Positions 32,873 to 43,508 are shown, numbered from the stretch's first letter. The stretch is 64,000 nucleotides of DNA from Skeletonema marinoi (GCA_030544225.1 CM060487.1:2232001-2296000), one strand, 5' to 3'. Translations and numbers: made by a program. The notes: generated from the letters alone by a model not told the origin.

Positions 32873-35800
32873 GTGGGTGAGTTGGTGCTAGTTGAACATC
32901 TACAACGCAGGCATTTAGCTCAGATATATTCTCGTGATGATAAGAGGCGTCAGTACCAAATTGTTGTTAAATTTGCTGACCCTGTTTCAGGTTTGGAAGG
33001 ACCAAACGAATGTATATCCATGTCGTTTGAAGACAATATCTTCCCCGATTGGAGTGGTCCGGCGTTTGGTCGGCGTCCTGAACTGGACCATGGTTTGTTT
33101 ATTGTGGAGGAATCCAAGAGCTCAGCAGACGATGCCATCTCTTTGCCAGACGAGAGAGCAACCCCAACGTTACTGGATTCACCCATGTTTGTTATACCTG
33201 AGTCATCTGTTGAGAGTATAGCAGAGGATAAAAGGTTTTCAAAGGCGGTGAAAAGTGATGATGCAGAGGTACCCGTTCATCTTTGGAACGATCGATTGTT
33301 CACTGCTGACGTTGATTCGAGCTGTGCTTCTCCTTCTGATGCTTGCAAAGTAGCAGCAGCAAACAAACTACGAGAACTTGGTTTAAGAATGTATCGACGC
33401 TCTTTGAGGAAAGATTGTATTATGCGAATAAACACATTGTTCGGAGAAGGTTGGCATCGCGCACCTCGGGTAAAACCAGATGGAAGTCTCACTGAACTCG
33501 GAGTCGAACTTCATGGATTGACGAATATTCTGTGGTATGCTAGCGAGTCAACGTGGTTTGAGCACAAGTCTGGATCAACATTGCACTACTTTCGTTTCCC
33601 TCCCATTTATCAGCGCTTGGCAAAAGAAGGAGTCCCCATCTTCTTTGAAAAGGCAGGACCTACTTCAAAGACAAAACAAGCTCGGTTCAGAAATCCAGCT
33701 ATGAAGGAAGGAGCTAAAGCAAAACTTAACAAGGCGATGGATAGAAAATATATCGTGGAAGCGAGTATTACTCTCAAGTCTCTAATCAAGTATTTTGCGG
33801 TGCCGAAGGGCGAGGATGATATCCGAATGGTCTATGATGCTACTGCGAATGGTTTAAATGAGGCGGTGTGGTCGCCATCCTTTTGGCTCCCTACGGTTGA
33901 ATCGATGTTACGAGCTGTCACTCCTACTTCGTTTATCTTAGACAGAGATATGGGAGAGCAGTTTCACAATTTTCCTTTGCACCCGTCAGTGTGGCCCTAT
34001 ACAGGTCTCGACCTTGGTCCCATTTTTGATGATGACGAGGAGGAAGATGATCACTCAACAGTTAAGAAGAGGCGATGGTATCACTGGGTACGTTGCTTGA
34101 TGGGCTTCAAACCTTCGCCATACAATTCGGTTAAGATGACACTGATAGCTGAGGAAATGGTGCGAGGGGATAGACATGATGGTGATAATCCTTTTCACTG
34201 GACGTCAGTTGAATTGAACTTGCCTGGCATGGTTGATTATGATCCAACGAAGAGTTGGTTGTTCAAGCTGAGGCAGGATGGCAAAGAAGCTTGTGACTTA
34301 TTTACGTTTGTGGACGACGAACGCGTGATAGGCCCCGACAAGGACTTAGCTTGGCAAGCTGGCCACAGATTAGCCTCCATACAAGCGTATTTAGGGATAC
34401 AAGATGCAGCTCGAAAACTCAGGGAAGTAAGTCAAACCCCGGGAGCATGGGCAGGATCAGTCGTGCACATTCTACAAGAGTATGGAGTATGTGTGCTGAC
34501 GTCTCCAGAGAAGTGGGACAGATTGCGTAATATTTTGAAGAAGTGGCTGGACTTAATGAATAGAGGCGAAGTCAATCTGGATCATAAAGAGCTGCTATCC
34601 GACAGGGGCTTTTTAGTATACGTGTCCAAAACATATCCGGCAATGATTCCATACTTAAAAGGCTTTCATCTTACCATCGAAATGTGGCGAGATAATCGAG
34701 ACCAAGATGGTTGGAAAGTGAAGGAGAGTCTTTCAGCAAAATCATCTACCTTGCATTCTGTTCCCGAGGACGATGAGTACTTGGAAACTTTGAATGGAGA
34801 CGAGGACGACGATGAAATTTGTGACGAGGAGGGCACGTCTATCCACCACAAATTGAGTGGGTCTACTCCCGAAGAACTCATTGGACCTGCGATTTCATGT
34901 CCACGAGGTCCGTCTGACGGAGTCACTCGCCCTGCTCCTAGATTCTTATCAGATTTGATAGCGTTGACAGCTCTATCAGATTTTCCATCTCCACCTTTGA
35001 GAATAGTCAGGGGCAAGATTGTGTTTGCAGCGATGTACGGTTTTGGAGATGCATCCGGCAAGGGATTTGGATTTACGTCGGATGACGGCTCTGGCAAGGT
35101 CAGCTACAGAGTCGGTACTTGGGGAAATGACGCAGAAAATGAGAGTTCCAATTACAGGGAGCTACGAAATCTGGTCGAGACTGCCGAGGAGGAAGCAGCA
35201 GCAGGAAAATTATCCAGCACGGAGTTTTTCATTTTCACTGACAATTCCACAGCGGAAAGTTCCTTTTATCGAGGAAGCTCTAGCTCAAAATTGTTGCATG
35301 CACTGGTACTTCGTTTGAGGCTGTTAGAAATCAAGTACAGCGTGATAATTCATTTGATTCACGTATCTGGAACTAGAATGATTGCACAAGGGACGGATGG
35401 AACGTCACGTGGGTCATTGTTAGAGGGAGTTATGGCAGGAGAAAACATGCTCACTTTTGTTGATTTAGCAAAGTCGGCATGTGATCGTCAAGGGCCACCC
35501 CTTTTGGATTGGATAAGAGGATGGACTAAATCGACAGATCTACTGCCTTTAACACCGGAGGAGTGGTTTGTCGAGGGCCATGGAATCATTGGTGGAGAAC
35601 GAAATGCCCATGGGATCTGGATACCCAAGCATGAGCCAAGATCCAGTATTCATCTCTGGACCCCTCCACCAGCGGTAGCTGATGTTGCGTTGGAGGAACT
35701 TCTGAAAGCAAGACACAAACGCTCAGACACATATCACATTATTGTGATACCCAGACTATACACTCCTAGATGGCGACGACTGTTCAACAAAGCATGTGAT

Positions 35801-36073
35801 TTTACTTTTTCTGTGCCTCCTAACAAGAGTTTCTGGCCTGCTGCCATGTTCGAACCTTTATGGGTTGGAATCGTTCTTCCTTTCACACATCACAGGCCCT
35901 GGCAACTCAAGCGAGCGCCACTGTTGGTGGACCTGGAAAGGGAACTGCGCGAAGTGTTGCGGGATGGTGACGGCGATGGAAGGCATATTCTGTTGCAACT
36001 TCTCAACCTCAATAAACGGCTGGCCCGAGTGTCAAAAGGTGTGGCACGAAAAGTGTTACGAATGCCTAGGTGA
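32873..36073 (+). CDS. reverse transcriptase - RNase H part of the tyrosine-recombinase element
   Basis: A frame of about 1066 codons. RT hallmarks: LIKYFAVPKGEDDIRMVYDA, a motif A-like FILDRDMGEQFHNFPL, a motif B-like CLMGFKPSPYNSVK, and the active-site box FTFVDDERVIG (about residue 480). RNase H follows at about 720-840: GFGDASGKGFG, the Glu of NYRELRNLVE, FTDNSTAESSFY, and VSGTRMIAQGTDGTSRG. RT followed by RNase H and then a recombinase, with no aspartic protease or DDE integrase, is the DIRS-order layout. The 3' end overlaps the recombinase frame by 278 bp, as overlapping frames are common in this order. Confidence 0.9.
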   Translation: MGELVLVEHLQRRHLAQIYSRDDKRRQYQIVVKFADPVSGLEGPNECISMSFEDNIFPDWSGPAFGRRPELDHGLFIVEESKSSADDAISLPDERATPTLLDSPMFVIPESSVESIAEDKRFSKAVKSDDAEVPVHLWNDRLFTADVDSSCASPSDACKVAAANKLRELGLRMYRRSLRKDCIMRINTLFGEGWHRAPRVKPDGSLTELGVELHGLTNILWYASESTWFEHKSGSTLHYFRFPPIYQRLAKEGVPIFFEKAGPTSKTKQARFRNPAMKEGAKAKLNKAMDRKYIVEASITLKSLIKYFAVPKGEDDIRMVYDATANGLNEAVWSPSFWLPTVESMLRAVTPTSFILDRDMGEQFHNFPLHPSVWPYTGLDLGPIFDDDEEEDDHSTVKKRRWYHWVRCLMGFKPSPYNSVKMTLIAEEMVRGDRHDGDNPFHWTSVELNLPGMVDYDPTKSWLFKLRQDGKEACDLFTFVDDERVIGPDKDLAWQAGHRLASIQAYLGIQDAARKLREVSQTPGAWAGSVVHILQEYGVCVLTSPEKWDRLRNILKKWLDLMNRGEVNLDHKELLSDRGFLVYVSKTYPAMIPYLKGFHLTIEMWRDNRDQDGWKVKESLSAKSSTLHSVPEDDEYLETLNGDEDDDEICDEEGTSIHHKLSGSTPEELIGPAISCPRGPSDGVTRPAPRFLSDLIALTALSDFPSPPLRIVRGKIVFAAMYGFGDASGKGFGFTSDDGSGKVSYRVGTWGNDAENESSNYRELRNLVETAEEEAAAGKLSSTEFFIFTDNSTAESSFYRGSSSSKLLHALVLRLRLLEIKYSVIIHLIHVSGTRMIAQGTDGTSRGSLLEGVMAGENMLTFVDLAKSACDRQGPPLLDWIRGWTKSTDLLPLTPEEWFVEGHGIIGGERNAHGIWIPKHEPRSSIHLWTPPPAVADVALEELLKARHKRSDTYHIIVIPRLYTPRWRRLFNKACDFTFSVPPNKSFWPAAMFEPLWVGIVLPFTHHRPWQLKRAPLLVDLERELREVLRDGDGDGRHILLQLLNLNKRLARVSKGVARKVLRMPR

Positions 36074-37445
36074 AGGCATTTTCCCAATGAAGATGCTCGT
36101 TGACGAGGCGGGAAATGTTTGGCACACACAAGCTAAACGTGAAGAACGTCTGAGGACGGGAGTGAAAGGAGCACACATGGTAATGCCATTCCAGTGCGAG
36201 TTGTGTTGGATGCGTTTACTTGAAGGCAGGGATATTGAGCCAGAGGATACTACATACAACCAGTGTTTGAGGCGAGCAAACTTGGATGCAATGGCAGGGA
36301 AGGCGAAAGGTACAATTGACAGTCATCGAGGTAGGATAAAGGCAAATTTGCTGAGATGCAAAGAGCTTGGAAAGACTCCAACCTTCGAACCACGTGGTCC
36401 TTTTCCTAACTATGACTGTGTGGGAATGGGAACCGCAGTTGACATTATCTACAAGTCAATCACTGCGAAAGGAAAGATTTGCGACTACGTTCAAGTTGAT
36501 ACTCTCCGGATGGAAAGGTCTACCGCGACCAAGGTATATGAATCATCACCTAAAGGAATGACGGAGGGCTACTCGTTTGCAAAAGGAACTGGCAGGATCC
36601 GTCCGACATCATGTAATCTTCAGTCTGAATGGTTCAGTGATTTCCTTCGAGGATTGGAGTATCGGATGGGATCAGAGTCCCGATCAAATAGAGCTATCAC
36701 CATGAAAGCGATGAAAGAAATTTTGACTAGAATCAAGCGAGATGCAGAAAGTGCAGAGACTATTGAGGAAAGGAATCAACTCTACAAAGTGGGTGCTTAT
36801 TTGGCCCTGATAACGACGTGTTCTCTGCGTGGCAATGAAGGTTTTTATACAGACCTACTTGGACTTCGAAAATATATTTTGAGGGGCAAGGATGGTGTTA
36901 TACCCGACGACTTGAATCAAAACTTTTCTGAGGATGAGGCGGCGAGCCTGCCTCACGTAGTAGTTTGTTTGCGAGGAAAGTTCAAAAGTGAGAACAATGA
37001 AGACTACCATATTATGTGTGTGGCAAACAAGACTAGGTCGGGAATTGAGCTTAGATGGTGGATTGAAAAACTGCTGTCTATTACTACCGATGAGGGTCGG
37101 GATGCAGGACCGGCTTTTGCTTCCAGAGCGGGAAACTTGGCATCATCTACGGATTATGATGCAGTTTTCAGGGTTTATCTTAAGCAGGTGCAGAGCGATA
37201 CCAACTTGATCCAGGACGATCATGACGTTGATATGCATTACGGGATTAGTCGAACACCGAGAAAGTCAGCCGAGACTCGAGCAAAGCAAGCCAAACTAGA
37301 TGACTCGATGCAGGATGCTATGAACAGATGGAGGACATTTGAAAATGCGAGGGGTGGACGCCCAAAGTTCAAACACACTCGAGATCTGTATGCAGATGCT
37401 GTGGCTTACATGCCGCTTACGTGGAGCTACTCCTATGCCCTTTGA
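35796..37445 (+). CDS. tyrosine recombinase of the DIRS-order element
   Basis: A frame of about 549 codons whose 5' part overlaps the RNase H frame, so the true start is likely internal or reached by read-through. The catalytic region has the first Arg in TTCSLRGNEGFYTDLLGL (near 36815-36870), a middle KTRSGIELRWW, an H-x4-R type box in MHYGISRTPRKSAETRAKQ (near 37230-37290), and Tyr candidates in the last residues (TWSYSYAL). An upstream cysteine-rich segment (CVKE-like CYECLGEG, CELCW) may bind zinc. In this order the enzyme integrates a circular cDNA by recombination and leaves no target duplication, in agreement with the junctions seen here. Confidence 0.8.
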   Translation: MILLFLCLLTRVSGLLPCSNLYGLESFFLSHITGPGNSSERHCWWTWKGNCAKCCGMVTAMEGIFCCNFSTSINGWPECQKVWHEKCYECLGEGIFPMKMLVDEAGNVWHTQAKREERLRTGVKGAHMVMPFQCELCWMRLLEGRDIEPEDTTYNQCLRRANLDAMAGKAKGTIDSHRGRIKANLLRCKELGKTPTFEPRGPFPNYDCVGMGTAVDIIYKSITAKGKICDYVQVDTLRMERSTATKVYESSPKGMTEGYSFAKGTGRIRPTSCNLQSEWFSDFLRGLEYRMGSESRSNRAITMKAMKEILTRIKRDAESAETIEERNQLYKVGAYLALITTCSLRGNEGFYTDLLGLRKYILRGKDGVIPDDLNQNFSEDEAASLPHVVVCLRGKFKSENNEDYHIMCVANKTRSGIELRWWIEKLLSITTDEGRDAGPAFASRAGNLASSTDYDAVFRVYLKQVQSDTNLIQDDHDVDMHYGISRTPRKSAETRAKQAKLDDSMQDAMNRWRTFENARGGRPKFKHTRDLYADAVAYMPLTWSYSYAL

Positions 37446-37570
37446 GGCACGTTGCCGACGTGTCGTGGAGAATGGGTATTTCAACCGGTAGGAGTAGGCT
37501 GCCAATGGTTCGGGACTGATGAGTCTCGATATGGAGGAGATGGGGTTTTTATCTTTCTGTCTTTGACTGA

Positions 37571-38060
37571 ATGTGGTTTCTGTTGAAATCGCAAGGGCGG
37601 GCGACTTCTGACTAAGATATTGTTGGTCGACGTGAACGTGACGATTGGTCAGTTTGTCTACCCCAAACAAGCACTCATGTTCAGATGATTCCTTCGAACT
37701 AGGGACATGAGGGCTTGGGACAAGCGATTTTTCTGAAGGTGAAACTGGCTTTGCGGTGTTCCTTTTATAAGACTGACTACTTGATTGGAAAGAGTCAGTC
37801 TGAGGTATAAGCAAGATTGCTTCTTGGGATGCTGTGCATCTACAGGATAAGAACGAGATTGGGAGATGTTCCCCCATTAAGAATTCGAGATCATACTGCT
37901 GGTTGAGCGGTTGATCTCAACACTGAGTTGTTGTCCTGGAAGATATTCTTCTGGGTCAATTGTTTTACTTTATTTTGATTGGTCGATTAAATCTTAAATT
38001 GGAAGATTCTACCATCACTTGTCGAAATCAAAGTTTGTCTGATGCTCACGAAACCATACC
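37571..38060 (+). repeat. split direct repeat B1
   Basis: 490 bp beginning ATGTGGTTTCTGTTGAAATC and ending CGAAACCATACC, directly followed by A2. The same 490 bp recurs at 38417-38906. It carries an open minus-strand stretch of about 100 codons of unknown meaning. Confidence 0.95.
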
Positions 38061-38314
38061 GAGTCGTACCACAACGGTTTAGCTGGTAGAGCAAGTGAGC
38101 AAAAGACGAACTGAGCAAGACCATGTGAGGGTAGGTACAGACCAAGTACGTGCCTCCCACACTCCATCAACCACGGTTGGTTGCGCAATGAACATGACAA
38201 TGGTCATAACTCCAGTGAAATATCAATACGGCAAGCGGGCAGAGTAATCTTCATACTGAGCAGACTGATCTACTATTTACTTGAGGAAATAGCTGACGCT
38301 TCACCCTTTTTTCT
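38061..38314 (+). repeat. split direct repeat A2
   Basis: A second copy of the 254-bp A repeat, joined head to tail with B1. The B1-A2 junction (CATACC/GAGTCG) represents the joined ends of the circular form. Confidence 0.95.
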
Positions 38315-38416
38315 CCCACCCACCCTCCCTTTTTGGATGAGTTACTCTTAAGGATATTTCTTGAGGTTACTACTCTTGGGGGTTTGGTTTTTTCTTGGTT
38401 CTATTTTGGTGCTTTG

Positions 38417-38906
38417 ATGTGGTTTCTGTTGAAATCGCAAGGGCGGGCGACTTCTGACTAAGATATTGTTGGTCGACGTGAACGTGACGATTGGTCAGTT
38501 TGTCTACCCCAAACAAGCACTCATGTTCAGATGATTCCTTCGAACTAGGGACATGAGGGCTTGGGACAAGCGATTTTTCTGAAGGTGAAACTGGCTTTGC
38601 GGTGTTCCTTTTATAAGACTGACTACTTGATTGGAAAGAGTCAGTCTGAGGTATAAGCAAGATTGCTTCTTGGGATGCTGTGCATCTACAGGATAAGAAC
38701 GAGATTGGGAGATGTTCCCCCATTAAGAATTCGAGATCATACTGCTGGTTGAGCGGTTGATCTCAACACTGAGTTGTTGTCCTGGAAGATATTCTTCTGG
38801 GTCAATTGTTTTACTTTATTTTGATTGGTCGATTAAATCTTAAATTGGAAGATTCTACCATCACTTGTCGAAATCAAAGTTTGTCTGATGCTCACGAAAC
38901 CATACC
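38417..38906 (+). repeat. split direct repeat B2
   Basis: A second copy of the 490-bp B repeat, forming the right end of the element. It ends in CATACC and is followed at once by TCACGCAATG of the interrupted satellite monomer. Confidence 0.95.
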
Positions 38907-40349
38907 TCACGCAATGAATATGACAATCCACAGCTTGTAATGACCCATCATAGTTGGCCATGATAGTACAGAAGCATCTTTTTCACGGCTCAAGCCCTTT
39001 TGGGTCGTATCGGCGTCGCTACAACGTCGTAGGTGACCTGATGAGGCATCTGAGACGGCCGCCAGCTCCTCTGTTGAAAGTCAAATCGTATCTCACGCAA
39101 TGAATATGACAATCCACAGCTTGTAGTGACCCATCATAGTTGGCCATGATAGTACAGAAGCATTTTTTTCACGGCTCAAGCCCTTTTGGGTCGTATCGGC
39201 GTCGCTACAACGTCGTAGGTGACCTGATGAGGCATCTGAGACGGCCGCCAGCTCCTCTGTTGAAAGTCAAATCGTATCTCACGCAATGAATATGACAATC
39301 CACAGCTTGTAGTGACCCATCATAGTTGGCCATGATAGTACAGAAGCATCTTTTTCACGGCTCAAGCCCTTTTGGGTCGTATGGGCGTCGCTACAACGTC
39401 GTAGGTGACCTGATGAGGCATCTGAGACGGCCGCCAGCTCCTCTGTTGAAAGTCAAATCGTATCTCACGCAATGAATATGACAATCCACAGCTTGTAGTG
39501 ACCCATCATAGTTGGCCATGATAGTAGAGAAGCATTTTTTTCACGGCTCAAGCCCTTTTGGGTCGTATCGGCGTCGCTACAACGTCGTAGGTGACCTGAT
39601 GAGGCATCTGAGACGGCCGCCAGCTCCTCTGTTGAAAGTCAAATCGTATCTCACGCAATGAATATGACAATCCACAGCTTGTAGTGACCCATCATAGTTG
39701 GCCATGATAGTACAGAAGCATCTTTTTCATGGCTCAAGCCCTTTTGGGTCGTATCGACGTCGCTACAACGTCGTAGGCGACCTGATGAGGCATCTGAGAC
39801 GGCCGCCAGCTCCTCTGTTGAAAGTCAAATCGTATCTCACGCAATGAATATGACAATCCACAGCTTGTAGTGACCCATCATAGTTGGCCATGATAGTACA
39901 GAAGCATCTTTTTCATGGCTCAAGCCCTTTTGGGTCGTATCGGCGTCGCTACAACGTCGTAGGTGACCTGATGAGGCATCTGAGACGGCCGCCAGCTCCT
40001 CTGTTGAAAGTCAAATCGTATCTCACGCAATGAATATGACAATCCACAGCTTGTAGTGACCCATCATAGTTGGCCATGATAGTACAGAAGCATCTTTTTC
40101 ATGGCTCAAGCCCTTTTTCACCGTATCGACGTCGCTACAACGTCGTAGGTGACCTGATGAGGCATCTGAGACGGCCGCCAGCTCCTCTGTTGAAAGTCAA
40201 ATCGTATCTCACGCAATGAATATGACAATCCACAGCTTGTAGTGACCCATCATAGTTGGCCATGATAGTTCAGAAGCATCTTTTACATGGCTCAAGCTCT
40301 TTTTCACCGTATCGACGTCGCTACAACGTCGTAGGTGACCTGATGAGGC
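38907..40349. repeat. 186-bp satellite array, right segment (about 7.8 monomers)
   Basis: Monomers continue in phase from the retroelement junction and end after GACCTGATGAGGC at 40349. The last monomer shows more changes (for example TTCAGAAGC and CTTTTACATGG), as at the left edge. No function is known. Confidence 0.97.
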
Positions 40350-40589
40350 CGTCTTTTAGAAGAGGCCTTCGCCGTGCATAAAAAGATCATCATACTGGAT
40401 CTGAGAACTGTATTTTTCCTCTACTTGTCCTGAGGTTTTTAGTATACCCCTCTGTTGCATTTTTTCGTTGAACTTGCATAGTCTTTCTATTATTTTAACA
40501 CTGTTGAATGCATCTCCTATCTTGACACGCGTGTTTTTTGAGCACATGCTTGTGCACCCAATCTCACGCAGTCCCCATATATTGTTTGT

Positions 40590-42171
40590 CTATTTGCTCT
40601 TCTTCTTATCTTTTTTCTTCCCCTCCTTCTTCTTTTTCTTTTCTTTCTTCTTTTTAGCCTTTTCACTATCACTTGAACCGCTATCCTCGTCCATGGGAGT
40701 TGGTGCTTCAGACTTGACCTCTTCTACCTTGGTCTTTGCAGGTGTCGTCTCTCCATTTGATCCCAATGCAGGTGGCTTTGATGCACCTTCTACGGACTTG
40801 TATCCTTCCAAGAAGTCTTTTGGTGTTTTGTCGTTTGGTTTCCCGTGCTTATCAAGCTTGCCTTCCTTGATGAGCCCCTTCTTTCTCTGAGCCATGGGTC
40901 CAAGACCCCATCGGCGTGGATAAGTATCACGCTCCATGATGACACGTTTGATCTTTGCGACTACTCCATGATCACATGTAGCCATCACGGCAGTAGTCAT
41001 TTGGGCAATTCCTACAGCAATTGCCTCACCCTTGGTAGTCATAAGCACAACCTCCGTATTGATATCTATATCATCTGCAAATCTCAACAGACCTGGCACC
41101 ATCAGTTTTGCTCCGTAGCAAATTGCGTTGACCGCTGAATCCTTCACCACAATCCTCTTGTAATTCGTCAACAATACTTCCAACGGCATGACAACCCTTC
41201 GTAAGTACTTTTCATCCTTAGTCGTGTCATATACATGCTGCGCATCCATGACATCATGCATAGTCACCAGGTTATCCTTTTCCGCTAATACACCTGATCT
41301 TACACGTCGAAGTTCTTGCATATGTCCACCAGTCCCCACCAACAGTCCCAAATGGACACACATGGTACGAATATAAGTCCCAGCTTCACAGGACACCCAA
41401 AAGATACCCAAGTTTCTCTTCTCATCATACTCAATCAATTTACTCTCGTAAATGGTCCTAATTCGCAACTGACGCTTCACGGCAGATATGAGAGGAGGGC
41501 GCTGGAACAAGGCTCCCGTGAGAGTTTCCACGGCACGATGAAGAGATTTTGTATCTTCAATAGCCGAGTGTAGGCGTACAACGCCGATGTATTCTTTACC
41601 AGCGCTTTGTTGCGCCTTGACGAGACGGGTTGCGCGATCAATACATACAATGAGACATCCTGTTACCTTGGGATCAAGGGTACCAGAGTGACCAGTCTTT
41701 TCGACACGAAGAATACGCTTGATCCAAGAGACGACCTCGTGACTTGATGGGTTGGCAGGCTTGTCAAGATTGATAACACCCGAGGAGATGTGATCTTTAA
41801 GCTTACGGGCGAGTGGGGACGAACCGCAAGGAATGGGCGTGTAGTGCGACGTACGAATGTGTAGGTCGGAATAGTTCTTAAGAAGGAGAGGCCATTTGGA
41901 TGTGTCAAGCTTGGGAGTGTGGTTTGATGGAGCGATCATGGTGGACGTAGATGATGTGGCATCTTCAGCTTGTCCATCAGATGCCTTGCGCTTCTTTCTA
42001 GAGGATTCTCCTGTAGTAGAGTTGACAGAAAAAAATACGATGTCAGCATCACATGCATATAAGTGACGAGGAATTTGGTACAAAGAGCATGAATTGTGCA
42101 ATTTGCAGCAGAGCAGAGATGTGTGCATGTAGCCTGTAAGCAGACAGAACCGACTCACCTGATTTCCCCAT
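40590..42171 (-). CDS. CBF5: Dyskerin / Cbf5 H/ACA snoRNP pseudouridine synthase
   Basis: 477 residues. The first coding exon is only 13 nt (42171-42159, MGKS plus one base), then a 148-bp GT-AG intron, then exon 2 (42010-40590). Without splicing the frame would start with an unrelated N-terminus, while splicing gives [13 protein letters not shown]. Dyskerin N-domain, TruB catalytic domain with [11 protein letters not shown] (catalytic Asp about 115), [13 protein letters not shown], and [15 protein letters not shown]; then a PUA domain (about 290-370, [20 protein letters not shown]), [11 protein letters not shown], and a Lys-rich tail with acidic Ser patches. It isomerises uridine in rRNA and snRNA guided by H/ACA RNAs in nucleoli, with NOP10, NHP2 and GAR1. 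Highly conserved; identification is secure. Confidence 0.97.
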
Positions 42172-42516
42172 ATTAAATGTATTTAAGTTAGCAGCAGAAT
42201 AAGACGGCAAGCGCTATGTGAGTATGACTATGCGATAGCTTGGCTGAGAGTCAGCACGATAGATATTGGTTTGATGGCAGCTGCTTTTATTTTAGCATGG
42301 TCGGTCGCGTGCGCGGCGTTGGGGAGAGTTTGGTTGATGGTTGGGCCAGACCATAGAAGAGGGGAAACGAGAGGTCAAATTTTTGACAAAAAATATTTGA
42401 CACAAAATTTGAGCTTTGAGTTGCTTGCTTTGTTGCTGTTGCTGTTGCTGGTTGCTGCATCGCTGCTGCTTGCCTCGCATCGATTCGGACGGATAATAAC
42501 AAAGAGTGACGGCAAG
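42172..42516. promoter_or_regulatory. intergenic region between CBF5 and NSRP1 (345 bp)
   Basis: Divergent promoters must lie here. The sequence has a run of TTGCTG-type triplets around 42421-42475. A plus-strand frame is open through most of it and could be mistaken for an N-terminal extension of the next gene with a hydrophobic stretch, but it has the look of a 5' UTR. Confidence 0.45.
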
Positions 42517-43467
42517 ATGAGCAATAGCGGAAGAGGTAACCTGAGCTACGGCCTCAATAATAAGAAAAGAAAGAAGGGAGGGCTGACAGGATTTGCCGAT
42601 GATTCGTCCTCATCCGACGATGATACAGCTGGAAAAACTGGACCTCTCAGCGGTCGAAGTGCTATGAACCGTGAAATTGCCGCAGAACAAGCCGCACTTA
42701 GGAAAAGAGCCGAAGCCGCCATGGCGTCATCGTCCAAGATGGATTCTGCTGTGTTTGATTACGATGGTGAATATGATTCATTTGCATCCGGCAATAAGAA
42801 GGAAACCAAAATACAACAAAGAGAACCGGCGGGGAAAGGTCAAAGTCGATACGTTTCCAACCTGTTACAGTCAGCTCAAAGACGCTCGCAAGAGCAAGAA
42901 ATTATTTATGAACGCAAAGTTGTCAAAGAGCAAGCAGAAGAAAAGGAGTTTGAGGGGAAAGAAAAATTTATCACTTCTGCATACAAGAAAAAGTTGGCAG
43001 AGAGGGAGGCGTGGGCAAAAGAAGAAGAAGAACGAGCCAAACGTGAGGCAGAAGATGATGTTACAAACAAGAAGGGTGGCAGTTTTTTGTATGGGTTCAG
43101 CAGGAATGTTCTCATGGGTGTGAATGATAACAAGAAAGATGATAAAAGTACTAGCAACGTGGCACATAAAGATGATGCACTCGACACAGCCAGCGGCAGA
43201 AAGGAAGAATCAACCTATACCGATCAACAAAGCTATCAACGTAGAGAGTATTCTAGACAACCAGAGAATCCGATACCACCTCGACAAAGAGTTGATGCTA
43301 ATAATTTCTCACGCAATCCACAGCCATCCGAAGGAAAAGGGAATACAAAATCTGCTGATGAAACCAAACATCCACTAACTCGCAGCCAAATTCTTGCAGA
43401 GCGAGCAGTCAAAATTCGTGAGGCTCGAGAGCGTTACTTTAAGAGACATGGATTACCAAATCAATGA
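42517..43467 (+). CDS. NSRP1: Nuclear speckle splicing regulatory protein 1 (NSRP1) homologue
   Basis: 316 residues when started at ATG 42517 (MSNSGRGNLSYGLNNKKR), which fits the family; the frame is open further upstream, but there it encodes low-complexity sequence. The DUF2040 core is at about 110-185: SRYVSNLLQSAQRRSQEQEI, ERKVVKEQAEEKEFEGKEKF, TSAYKKKLAEREAW. A charged middle and the typical C-terminal block SQILAERAVKIREARERYFKR follow. In animals NSRP1 regulates splice-site choice and localises to nuclear speckles. Its stop is 41 bp from that of the BCCIP gene on the other strand. Confidence 0.88.
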   Translation: MSNSGRGNLSYGLNNKKRKKGGLTGFADDSSSSDDDTAGKTGPLSGRSAMNREIAAEQAALRKRAEAAMASSSKMDSAVFDYDGEYDSFASGNKKETKIQQREPAGKGQSRYVSNLLQSAQRRSQEQEIIYERKVVKEQAEEKEFEGKEKFITSAYKKKLAEREAWAKEEEERAKREAEDDVTNKKGGSFLYGFSRNVLMGVNDNKKDDKSTSNVAHKDDALDTASGRKEESTYTDQQSYQRREYSRQPENPIPPRQRVDANNFSRNPQPSEGKGNTKSADETKHPLTRSQILAERAVKIREARERYFKRHGLPNQ

Positions 43468-43508
43468 CTATACTGAAAGTATATTAAGACTAAGTTATCT
43501 TCCTTCTA

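Larger units (their letters stand above)
29042..38906 (+). mobile_element. DIRS-order (PAT/Ngaro-like) tyrosine-recombinase retrotransposon
   Basis: A 9865-bp element. Its ends and interior show split direct repeats: A1 (29042-29295), coding region, B1 (37571-38060) directly joined to A2 (38061-38314), a 102-bp spacer, B2 (38417-38906). This arrangement is known from PAT/Ngaro-type elements and differs from LTRs. Coding parts in order: gag-like region, an extra open region, RT plus RNase H, and a tyrosine recombinase. The flanks CAAATCGTATC and TCACGCAATG rejoin to one intact satellite monomer, so there is no target-site duplication, as expected for recombinase-mediated insertion of a circle. 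A1/A2 and B1/B2 look identical by eye, so the insertion is very young. The element looks nearly whole, with perhaps one or two possible interruptions. Confidence 0.93.

Noticed and set aside
37296-38723. Minus-strand open frames in repeat copies B1 and B2
   Set aside because: They are the same 100-odd codons repeated because B is duplicated, with different 3' ends and no recognisable domain; not called as a gene.
19915-40349. Assignment as the centromere
   Set aside because: Satellite with higher-order structure is suggestive, but nothing in the sequence shows CENH3 binding, and characterised diatom centromeres are described as AT-rich rather than satellite-based. Left as an open possibility only.
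40356-40547. 63-codon minus-strand frame between satellite and CBF5
   Set aside because: Short, no domain, and it lies in the likely 3' flank of CBF5; cannot be supported.
42271-42516. Hydrophobic N-terminal extension of NSRP1
   Set aside because: The NSRP1 family starts near MSNSGRGNLSYGL; the extension covers the divergent promoter and is low complexity.
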